Positions 26,175-33,168 of a DNA stretch of 64,000 nt are shown here, one piece after another (position 1 is the first letter of the stretch; every line of letters begins with the position of its first letter). The notes under the pieces are model-generated. The model had not been told where the DNA came from. It saw only the letters and a program-made list of their open reading frames with translations, and ran no database searches. Where the stretch lies: the NCBI GenBank assembly GCA_965277055.1, contig OZ255703.1, forward strand, positions 1,488,001 through 1,552,000, given 5' to 3'. The stretch is from CBDCHC01 sp965277055. Its GTDB lineage: Bacteria; Pseudomonadota; Gammaproteobacteria; PS1; Pseudothioglobaceae. The translations under genes and the position numbers were made by a program.

Positions 26175-27110
26175 ATGCAAGTAAAAAGAACTGCCAAAAC
26201 CCTTAGTATTCTCGAAGTATTAAAACTCTTTGACACAGAAGATAAGGCTGTAGCATGGCTTGAGCAAGAGCGTTGGGATGATAAGCCTGTCTGTAGTCAC
26301 TGTGGCACTACACATAATATCTCTGAAGCTAAATCTAAAAAGCATACATATTGGTGTAAATCTTGCAGAAAGCACTTTACCGTCAAGACTAATACCATCA
26401 TGCATGGCTCTAAGATAGAAGCGAGAATTTGGCTTGTTGCCATCTACTTATTTATGACTGCTAGAAAAGGTATCTCAAGCCTACAATTAAGTAAAGAATT
26501 GGGTATTACACAAAAGACAGCATGGTTTATGGCGCAACGCATACGTAATGCTTGTGATGGTACTAATTTCAAATTAGAAGGTATTGTAGAAATAGATGAA
26601 ACCTATATTGGTGGTAAAGAGAAAAATAAGCACATATCTAAACGCACTAAAGGTACACAAGGCAGAAGCACTAAAACTAAGACTGCTGTAGTTGGTATGA
26701 AAGAATGTGATGGTAAAGTTAAGGCTAAAGTCTTTGATAATGTAAATAGTGAAAATATCCAACATTATATTGATACTAATGTAGAGCCTCGCACTATTCT
26801 TGCTACAGACGAAGCAAGGTTTTATAAACCTATCTCCAACTATGAGAAGTTAGTAGTTAACCACTCTATAAGTGAGTTTGTGAATGGCATGGATTCTACC
26901 AATAGTATTGAGAGTGTCTGGGCAGTATTAAAAAGAGGATACAACGGTACGTTTCATCACTTCTCTAAAAAGTATCTTTCTAAATACATTAATGAATTTA
27001 CCTATAGACTCAATGAGGGCAATTGCCAGATAGACACTATTGACCGCATGAAATCACTTGCTAATAGTATAGGTGGTAAGAGGCTGAGTTATGAGAGTTT
27101 AACTAAGTAA
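26175..27110 (+). CDS. IS1595-family (ISXO2-like) transposase
   Basis: A 311-residue DDE transposase. The N-terminal zinc ribbon has Cys pairs in CSHCGTTH and YWCKSCRKHF, followed by a helical segment with QLSKELGITQKTAWFMAQR (HTH-like). The catalytic domain shows VEIDETYIGGKEK (first Asp/Glu region), ATDEARFY (second Asp) and NSIESVWAVLKRG (third acidic residue, with the ISXO2 NxxE pattern). It begins 89 nt inside the left end of the element and ends before an intrinsic terminator that separates it from the cargo. Confidence 0.95.
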   Translation: MQVKRTAKTLSILEVLKLFDTEDKAVAWLEQERWDDKPVCSHCGTTHNISEAKSKKHTYWCKSCRKHFTVKTNTIMHGSKIEARIWLVAIYLFMTARKGISSLQLSKELGITQKTAWFMAQRIRNACDGTNFKLEGIVEIDETYIGGKEKNKHISKRTKGTQGRSTKTKTAVVGMKECDGKVKAKVFDNVNSENIQHYIDTNVEPRTILATDEARFYKPISNYEKLVVNHSISEFVNGMDSTNSIESVWAVLKRGYNGTFHHFSKKYLSKYINEFTYRLNEGNCQIDTIDRMKSLANSIGGKRLSYESLTK

Positions 27111-27119
27111 TTTTAAAAG

Positions 27120-27142
27120 ATGCGATTTATTCGCATTTTTTA
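27120..27142 (+). terminator. intrinsic terminator after the transposase
   Basis: ATGCGA and TCGCAT form a 6-bp stem around TTTAT, immediately followed by TTTTTT. It lies 10 nt after the transposase stop codon and would insulate the cargo genes. Confidence 0.75.
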
Positions 27143-27151
27143 TTATCTTAC

Positions 27152-27202
27152 ATTATCTGTAATTATCTATTAAAATAATAATAATAGATAATTACAGATA
27201 AT
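27152..27202 (+). promoter_or_regulatory. 21-bp perfect inverted repeat before the HTH gene
   Basis: Arms at 27152-27172 and 27182-27202 are exact reverse complements (core TTATCTGTAATTATCT) with a 9-nt centre. The right arm ends 2 nt before the ATG of the HTH gene. It may be a double operator for the controller protein or, in RNA, a stem that hides the start codon, which has no visible Shine-Dalgarno sequence. Confidence 0.8.
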
Positions 27203-27204
27203 AT

Positions 27205-27519
27205 ATGGATATACATAGAGCACGAAAAATCATTATTGATTACATTGATGATAATGCAATAAGTCAAAACGAGCTTGCAAAAAAAGTTGGAATACAGCAA
27301 TCAAAAATTTCATATGTTATTAATGGGAAGTGCAAAAGATATACAAAGCCCATCAGGCAAGTGATTTCATTTATCTCTAATCAAGAACATCAGGGCGCCA
27401 ACAATATTCCTTCAAATATTGAAAGACAAATTAGTAAATTTCTTTTAGATAACCCAGAGATGGAAAAACCCTTATCTAATATTATCTCAAACCTAAATTC
27501 AATCGCTAATAAGGAGTAA
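27205..27519 (+). CDS. Cro/CI-type HTH controller protein
   Basis: A 104-residue protein. Residues 1-55 form a helix-turn-helix of the Cro/CI (XRE) class (ISQNELAKKVGIQQSKISYV); the rest is a short, possibly dimerising tail rich in Asn and Ser. It precedes a DNA methyltransferase by 1 nt, the position typical of controller (C) proteins of restriction-modification systems, and is preceded by a long inverted repeat that could be its own operator. Confidence 0.85.
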   Translation: MDIHRARKIIIDYIDDNAISQNELAKKVGIQQSKISYVINGKCKRYTKPIRQVISFISNQEHQGANNIPSNIERQISKFLLDNPEMEKPLSNIISNLNSIANKE

Positions 27520-27520
27520 T

Positions 27521-28783
27521 ATGAAACAAAATACATTTATAGATTTATTTGCAGGACTTTCTGGATTTCATACTGCTTTATCTGAAATAGGCATGAAATG
27601 TGTCTTTGCCTCAGAAATAGATGAAGAGCTTCAAGAAGTATATTTCAATAATTATGGATTAAGACCTCACGGAGATATCACCAAAGTAAGAGAGTCAGAT
27701 ATACCAAAACATGATGTTTTATGCGCTGGGTTCCCGTGTCAACCATTTTCTATCGCAGGAAAGAAAAAGGGAGAAAAATGTCCTACATCTGGTAAATTAA
27801 TAGATGATGTGTTAAGAATTGCAAAATATCACAAGCCAAATTATATTATGCTTGAGAATGTGCCTAATATTATCACTATTGATAATGGAAAGTTTTGGCA
27901 ATATATTAAAAGTAATTTAATAAAGTTAGGCTATCAATTCGATTATGAAGTATTTTCCCCTAAAGACTTTAATATTCCACAGAATAGAAAGCGAGTCTTT
28001 ATTGTTGCAAGTAAAAAGTCATTGAATAAACAAATACTATTCCCAAAAAAAGAAGAATATACAAATCAAATTGAACTTTTTTTTGAAAATTATAAAGATA
28101 ACAAAAACACTAGAGTTCTAGAAAAATCTAAAGAAAACGTGCTTAACTTGTGGCAAAAGATTCTCAATAATATTGACAATGAACTCATCACAAGTCACTC
28201 TATAGTAGCATCTGAGTTTGGAGCTACCTACCCACTTGATAAGTTAGATGAGGTTTCGTTAAAAGAAATAAGAAAATACAAAGGTGCATGGGGTCAGTCA
28301 TTACATAAATGCAAAACTTGGAAAGAGGTTTATCAATTATTACCTCATTATATAGTAAATAAAAAAATTCCTAATTGGCTCTATAAATCGTTGCAACATT
28401 CAAGAACAGTTTATTCCGTAAATAAAGATTTTTTAGACACCACTATTGAAGATTTTAAGCAGCAAAATCAAAGTTGGTACAAACTTGAATGGAGAGGTAG
28501 TAAAAATCATAAAGATATTTGGCAACACACTATTCAATTTAGACCATCAGGTATAAGAATATCAAAGACAGATTCAATGCCTTCTCTTACATCAATGACT
28601 ACAACACAAACTCCAATTATTGGTCATTTAAAACGATATATCACAATTAATGAGGCTGCAGCTTTACAAGGACTTGAAAAATTAGAACATCTACCAAGTA
28701 ACCCCTCTATCGCTTTTAAGGCTTTAGGCAATGCTGTTAATAGTCATGTTGTTAAAAAAATTGCTTATAATAACTTACATTAA
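27521..28783 (+). CDS. DNA (cytosine-5) methyltransferase
   Basis: A 420-residue C5 methylase. Motifs in order are I (FIDLFAGLSGFHTAL), IV with the catalytic Cys (GFPCQPFSIAG), VI (MLENVPN), VIII (QNRKRVF) and X (GNAVNSHVV). The long region between VIII and IX (about residues 165-340) is the target-recognition domain, whose specificity I cannot read. AAGGAG precedes the start. It modifies DNA cytosines, either protecting against a partner nuclease or marking self DNA for the ATPase encoded next. Confidence 0.95.
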   Translation: MKQNTFIDLFAGLSGFHTALSEIGMKCVFASEIDEELQEVYFNNYGLRPHGDITKVRESDIPKHDVLCAGFPCQPFSIAGKKKGEKCPTSGKLIDDVLRIAKYHKPNYIMLENVPNIITIDNGKFWQYIKSNLIKLGYQFDYEVFSPKDFNIPQNRKRVFIVASKKSLNKQILFPKKEEYTNQIELFFENYKDNKNTRVLEKSKENVLNLWQKILNNIDNELITSHSIVASEFGATYPLDKLDEVSLKEIRKYKGAWGQSLHKCKTWKEVYQLLPHYIVNKKIPNWLYKSLQHSRTVYSVNKDFLDTTIEDFKQQNQSWYKLEWRGSKNHKDIWQHTIQFRPSGIRISKTDSMPSLTSMTTTQTPIIGHLKRYITINEAAALQGLEKLEHLPSNPSIAFKALGNAVNSHVVKKIAYNNLH

Positions 28784-28805
28784 AATCAAAATGTAGTAAA
28801 GATTT

Positions 28806-30383
28806 ATGAATATAGATGTTTCACCTGATATGGTGCTTTATAAGATATTACAAAGACAGCCCTATGGAGAAGAGTCAGCATTGGCTGAATTTATAGATAA
28901 CTCATTACAATCTTACCTTGAAAATCAATATTTATTGGAAGCTTCGGGTACTTTTGAACTTAAAGTTAAAATCAGTTTTGACACGTTTAAAAAATCTATT
29001 CAAATATTAGATAATGCTGGTGGGATTAAATTAGAAACTTTACAAAAAGTTATGAAGCTTGGAGCCAAAGAGCAACATTCAAATGATAGCTTATCAGTAT
29101 ATGGAATAGGATTAAAAGCTTCTGCAATATGGTTTTCTGATAATTGGAGTTTGGAGAGTTCTGCCTTAGGAGATAATCAAAAATTTACTTTAGATTTTGA
29201 TTTGCAATCACTATTAATTAAAGAAGATAATATTGCAGAAGCTTTATTATCTCAAGATGATTCAAATGAGCATTACACCAAAATTACCATTCATAATCAC
29301 ATTAGAAACGATGATATTGACTTTTACAAAGATAAAATTTTGCCTTATTTACATGAAATATTTTACAAATTCACATTTCTTAATTTAAGTTTTGATATTG
29401 ATGGGTTGACTATTAACCCAAACTCAAAAATGTTATTTACTCATCCAAATAATACATTGAGCGCAAAAGAATATAATAACAAAAATCAAATTAAAGATGA
29501 AAATTCTTCACCCATAAAATGGGAAAAAGATATTAATTTTGAATTAAATAGAAAGAAAGTAAGTGGCTTCATAAGAATAATGAATCCAGGAAAATATGGG
29601 CAACCTGGAATTAGGTTATTTAGAAATAATAGAGTTATTGAAGGAACAACTGTTGCTCCAAACTTGCCAAAAAAAATCACAGGCACAAAAAATAAATATG
29701 GGGCTCAAAGAATTTATGGCGAAATACATTTAGATGAATTTATTGTTAATTATCAAAAAACAGGTTTTGATGAAGATTTAAGTGCGGTTTATGCACAAAT
29801 AGAAAACATATTAACTGCCAGCCCTGATTTAAAATCTCAGGCTTCTAATTATAGAGTTATCCCTAAACCCAACCCTAGATCAGAAAGTCCCACTGACGAA
29901 ATTATAGAGGAGTCTGATGATAATATTGATGATGAAATTATTAACCCCAACCTTGCAACTGGCACTAAAGACAGTAATAAAATTAATCACAATAAAATTT
30001 TAATCTCAAACAATATTGTTACTAAACTAAAGCGCTTAAGAAATACCAAGCTAGATACATTATACAAATCTCTTTGCGGAATTTCATTAAAAGAACATGG
30101 TGTATTAAGTTATGTTGGAGCCTGGGCATTTTTAGAATCTCTTGCTTCGTACGATGGCAAATATGATGGCACTAGTTTTGAATCATATTACAATAATAAA
30201 ATTAATGAATTTTATACCGAGAAAAGCAAACGGAATGATTTACGTATAGTTATTAAAGATATTCACGCTAGAGGAAATTCTGCTAAACATTCAGGCAAAA
30301 AGGCTGAAGTTACAGGCACTCAATTAAGAAATGACTTTGAGGTATTAGAGGAATTCCTTTTGGATTTTATAAATCAACTATAA
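28806..30383 (+). CDS. GHKL (MORC/MutL-like) ATPase with HEPN-like C-terminus
   Basis: A 525-residue protein. The N-terminal GHKL ATP-binding fold shows the N box ALAEFIDNSLQS, G1 DNAGGI and G2 YGIGLKASAIW. A transducer-like region follows (about 190-340), then an acidic linker (EIIEESDDNIDDE) and a helical C-terminal domain from about residue 405. That domain contains RGNSAKH (489-495), which fits the R-x4-6-H signature of HEPN RNases. Related prokaryotic MORC ATPases are encoded beside C5 methylases in restriction-like systems. The HEPN assignment is my inference from one motif and helical character. It starts 22 nt after the methylase gene. Confidence 0.8.
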   Translation: MNIDVSPDMVLYKILQRQPYGEESALAEFIDNSLQSYLENQYLLEASGTFELKVKISFDTFKKSIQILDNAGGIKLETLQKVMKLGAKEQHSNDSLSVYGIGLKASAIWFSDNWSLESSALGDNQKFTLDFDLQSLLIKEDNIAEALLSQDDSNEHYTKITIHNHIRNDDIDFYKDKILPYLHEIFYKFTFLNLSFDIDGLTINPNSKMLFTHPNNTLSAKEYNNKNQIKDENSSPIKWEKDINFELNRKKVSGFIRIMNPGKYGQPGIRLFRNNRVIEGTTVAPNLPKKITGTKNKYGAQRIYGEIHLDEFIVNYQKTGFDEDLSAVYAQIENILTASPDLKSQASNYRVIPKPNPRSESPTDEIIEESDDNIDDEIINPNLATGTKDSNKINHNKILISNNIVTKLKRLRNTKLDTLYKSLCGISLKEHGVLSYVGAWAFLESLASYDGKYDGTSFESYYNNKINEFYTEKSKRNDLRIVIKDIHARGNSAKHSGKKAEVTGTQLRNDFEVLEEFLLDFINQL

Positions 30384-30386
30384 CCG

Positions 30387-30545
30387 ATGAATAAAGATTT
30401 TAAACAATCAATACATCAAGTATTATTTAAGCCAAAGCAACCTAGTCAATACGAAAATAAAAAACCTTCAAAAGAAGAACGTGAGACCAAGTTTTCTTTA
30501 GTTCAAAGAAGCGATAAGACACAACTAGAAGAAAATCCTCACTAG
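30387..30545 (+). CDS. 52-codon ORF at the transposon right end
   Basis: Starting 3 nt after the ATPase stop, this ORF encodes a hydrophilic, Lys/Gln-rich peptide (MNKDFKQSIHQVLFKPKQ at its start) with no Cys or hydrophobic helix. It ends 38 nt before the right inverted repeat. It could be a small third component, an antitoxin-like partner, or the start of a gene truncated when the element formed. No family is recognised. Confidence 0.45.
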   Translation: MNKDFKQSIHQVLFKPKQPSQYENKKPSKEERETKFSLVQRSDKTQLEENPH

Positions 30546-30583
30546 TTTTTTCTAGAGTAGGACATACCCAATTAAAAATTTAG

Positions 30584-30617
30584 TTTGCGGATTTAGGTAT
30601 ATAATTCCCTTGATTTT
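30584..30617 (+). repeat. right transposon end: terminal inverted repeat plus target duplication
   Basis: The 26-bp inverted repeat (30584-30609) matches the left end exactly in reverse complement and is followed by TTGATTTT (30610-30617), the second copy of the target site. Confidence 0.95.
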
Positions 30618-30638
30618 ATATATTTTACGGCGTATAAT
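30610..30638 (+). promoter_or_regulatory. nirB-nasA core promoter abutting the transposon
   Basis: TTGATT (30610-30615) and TATAAT (30633-30638) are 17 nt apart, a standard sigma-70 arrangement. The -35 hexamer lies entirely within the 8-bp target duplication, so the transposon ends at the base before it. The predicted start, near 30645, is only a few nt before the first leader hairpin. Confidence 0.7.
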
Positions 30639-30647
30639 AGACCCATC

Positions 30648-30687
30648 TACTCAACGAAGAGTACTACCAAATACAAAGGCGTTTAGG
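30648..30687 (+). promoter_or_regulatory. ANTAR-type dual-hexaloop antiterminator in the nirB leader
   Basis: P1: TACTC (30648-30652) pairs with GAGTA (30659-30663) around hexaloop AACGAA. After 3 nt, P2 (30667-30687) has CC/GG, AA/TT and AC/GT pairs with one mismatch and one bulge, closing hexaloop AAAGGC. Both loops have A1 and G4, the consensus recognised by ANTAR proteins. The 3' arm of P2 (GTTTAGG) is the 5' arm of the following terminator, so the two folds exclude each other, as in the Klebsiella nasF and Enterococcus eut leaders. The regulator gene is not in this window. Confidence 0.7.
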
Positions 30688-30728
30688 AAATATAGACATT
30701 ATGTGCATATTTTCTAAACGCCTTTTTT
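30678..30728 (+). terminator. strong leader terminator upstream of nirB
   Basis: A 16-bp stem with one G-U pair (arms 30678-30693 and 30707-30722, outer part GGCGTTTAG/CTAAACGCC), a 13-nt loop and a T6 tract (30723-30728). It lies between the promoter and the nirB start, 59 nt before the ATG, so it must be bypassed for expression. Confidence 0.9.
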
Positions 30729-30787
30729 GTTGCAATGCTGCCTAGAGAATTATCAAATTTTTCGTTATTTATTTTTTTGGAGCATAA

Positions 30788-33160
30788 ATGAAACAATTAG
30801 TCGTTATTGGCACGGGTATGTCTGCCATGAAAGTTGTAGATGAGTTATTAAACATTAACCCTACACTCTACCAAATCACTATGATTGGAAGTGAAAAACA
30901 CCTTCCGTATAATCGTATTATGCTCTCGCCAGTGCTGGCAGGAGAAAAAAGTTTTAATGATATTGTGACACATACTGAGGAATATTTTGTGCAAAACAAT
31001 ATTAACCTATTAATCAGTACCACAGTAGATAGCATTAACCGAGCAAATAAGTCGCTCATTCTTAAGGATGGAGAAGTAGTATATTACGACCGACTTGTTA
31101 TTTGCACTGGCTCTTATCCGTTTATCTTGCCACTTGAAGGCAAAGAATTAAAAAATGTCATTTCTTTTAGAGATATTTATGATGTAGAGCGGATGCGCAC
31201 CTTTTATCAGAAAGGTAAGAAGGTAGCAGTAATTGGCGCAGGATTATTAGGTCTAGAGGCGGCTAATGGTCTCAATGAAATGGGGTATGAAGTTACTGTA
31301 ATTAATAACTCAGATTCTATTATGAATATGCAACTAGATAAACGCTCGGGTGAGTTGCTTCAGCAGTCATTAGAAGCAAAAGGTATACAGTTCAAACTAG
31401 AGGCAATAACTACGCAAATTGTCGGTGAAGGCAAAGCTTCTCATTTAGAATTTACTGACGGTACCTTACTAAGTTGTGATTTAGTGGTCATGTCGGTGGG
31501 CATAGTACCAAATGATTTACTTGCTAAAGAAAGTGGGTTATTATGCGATAGAGGTATTGTAGTGAGTGATGTGATGATGACTTCTGATCCCAGCGTATTT
31601 TCCGTAGGTGAGTGTATAAAACACCGTGGGAGTACCTATGGATTGGTTGCTCCATTGTATGAACAAGCAAGAGTATGTGCTGAACAGTTGGCAGAAGTAG
31701 GACAGCATTATTATTCAGGCTCAAATTTAGCAACGAGACTCAAAATTTCTGGCTTAGATGTATTTTCAGCCGGTGATTTTAAAAATGATTCTGATGAAGT
31801 TCTTTGCTCCTATGATCACAAGATGAATAAAAGAAAGCGTCTTTCTATTAGAGATGATAAATTAGTGGGTGCCGTATTATTTGGTGATTCTACCGATGGA
31901 TTATTCTATGAAAAACTCATTAATGAAGCGGTTGATATTAGCGATATGCGAGAAACACTATTATTTGGAGATATTTCCATAGATGCTGCCTCAGCTGGCG
32001 CTAAAGGCGTAGATACCATGAGCAAAGATGAACAAGTATGTGGCTGTATGGGGGTAACCAAAGGTGATATTGTTAATGCAATAGCTTCTGGGTGCGATAC
32101 CTTTAAAGCAGTGCAAGAAAAAACCGGCTGTGGCACTGGCTGTGGGGGTTGTGGTTCATTGGCGGAGCAAATTTTTGCTTTTAGTTCTGGTATTGAGATT
32201 GAGGCAAAAGAAACATTATGTGACTGTACAGAACTTTCTTCTAGTGAAGTAAGAGAATATGTGCGTAAATTAACCTTAGTTAAAACTGTAGACGAAGTAC
32301 GTGAAGAGTTAGGGTTTACTTGTGGGTGTGAAAAATGTGGTAATGCTATTAATTATTATTTGTACTCACAATTTAATGAATTATATCAACATGATAGTCT
32401 AAGCAGACCACATAATGAAATGATGCATGCAAATCTACAAAAAGACGGTACATATTCTATTGTGCCACAAATGAAAGCAGGGCTTACCACTTCAGATGAG
32501 CTTAAAGCTCTGGCAGATATTGCAGTTAAATATGAGGTTCCTACAGTTAAACTCACGGGCGGGCAACGTGTGGATTTATTAGGAGTGACTAAAGAACAAC
32601 TTGTTCCAATGTGGCAAGAAATTACTGATGCCGGAATGAAATCTGGATTTGCTTATGGTAAAGCTACTAGAACTTGTAAATCCTGCGTAGGTACTGAGCA
32701 CTGCATGATGGGCACTCAAGATTCTATGGGGTTAGCTGAAAAAATGGAAGATGCCGTATGGTCTTTATTTATGCCTCATAAATTTAAAATGGGAGTCAGT
32801 GGTTGTCCGCGTAATTGCGCAGAAGCAACGATTAAAGATTTTGGTATCATCTGTACAGAAAAAGGATATGAAGTTCATGTTGCTGGTGCATGTGGGATTC
32901 GAACCAAGCCATGCTTAAAAGATAGATTTTTTGAAACTGAGGCTGAAGTTATTGAGTATTTAAAAGCATTTACTCAGTTATATCGCATGGAAGCAAATTA
33001 TCTAGAGCGTGTGATGCATTTTGAAGAGCGTGTTGGACTTGACTATATTCAATCCCAACTAGATACTTCAGAGAAAATTGCCCACTGGGCAAGTAAATTG
33101 CCATCTCAGTGGCAAAACCCTTGGGAGGTAGTTAATCATGATTTAGGCGTATTAGCATAG
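30788..33160 (+). CDS. nirB: assimilatory nitrite reductase, large subunit
   Basis: A 790-residue NirB-type enzyme that reduces nitrite to ammonium with electrons from NAD(P)H. Domains in order: FAD-binding (VVIGTGMSAMKV), NAD-binding (GAGLLGLEAANGL, about residue 147), two BFD-like 2Fe-2S domains (CGCMGVTKGD...GCGTGCGGC, and CDCTELSSSE...TCGCEKCGN), a ferredoxin-like half domain, and the siroheme/4Fe-4S site with CKSCVGTEHC and GCPRNC. It is slightly shorter than the usual 830-850 residues but keeps all cofactor ligands. The small subunit NirD is not adjacent. nasA follows after 8 nt. Confidence 0.95.
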   Translation: MKQLVVIGTGMSAMKVVDELLNINPTLYQITMIGSEKHLPYNRIMLSPVLAGEKSFNDIVTHTEEYFVQNNINLLISTTVDSINRANKSLILKDGEVVYYDRLVICTGSYPFILPLEGKELKNVISFRDIYDVERMRTFYQKGKKVAVIGAGLLGLEAANGLNEMGYEVTVINNSDSIMNMQLDKRSGELLQQSLEAKGIQFKLEAITTQIVGEGKASHLEFTDGTLLSCDLVVMSVGIVPNDLLAKESGLLCDRGIVVSDVMMTSDPSVFSVGECIKHRGSTYGLVAPLYEQARVCAEQLAEVGQHYYSGSNLATRLKISGLDVFSAGDFKNDSDEVLCSYDHKMNKRKRLSIRDDKLVGAVLFGDSTDGLFYEKLINEAVDISDMRETLLFGDISIDAASAGAKGVDTMSKDEQVCGCMGVTKGDIVNAIASGCDTFKAVQEKTGCGTGCGGCGSLAEQIFAFSSGIEIEAKETLCDCTELSSSEVREYVRKLTLVKTVDEVREELGFTCGCEKCGNAINYYLYSQFNELYQHDSLSRPHNEMMHANLQKDGTYSIVPQMKAGLTTSDELKALADIAVKYEVPTVKLTGGQRVDLLGVTKEQLVPMWQEITDAGMKSGFAYGKATRTCKSCVGTEHCMMGTQDSMGLAEKMEDAVWSLFMPHKFKMGVSGCPRNCAEATIKDFGIICTEKGYEVHVAGACGIRTKPCLKDRFFETEAEVIEYLKAFTQLYRMEANYLERVMHFEERVGLDYIQSQLDTSEKIAHWASKLPSQWQNPWEVVNHDLGVLA

Positions 33161-33168
33161 GAGTATAC

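Larger units (their letters stand above)
26086..30609 (+). mobile_element. IS1595-family transposon with methylase/ATPase cargo
   Basis: The 4,524-bp element is bounded by 26-bp perfect terminal inverted repeats beginning GGGAATTATATACC (26086-26111 and 30584-30609) and flanked by an 8-bp target duplication TTGATTTT (26078-26085 and 30610-30617). Eight-bp duplications and an ISXO2-like DDE transposase define the IS1595 family. Inside, in order and all on the plus strand, are the transposase, a terminator, a long inverted repeat, an HTH gene, a C5 methyltransferase, a GHKL ATPase and a 52-codon ORF. Perfect repeats and intact duplication point to a recent insertion. The target is the shared upstream region of nrtA and nirB. 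Confidence 0.95.

Noticed and set aside
30600..30605. TATAAT inside the transposon right end as an outward promoter for nirB
   Set aside because: No -35-like hexamer at a suitable distance; the TTGATT/TATAAT pair just downstream is better.
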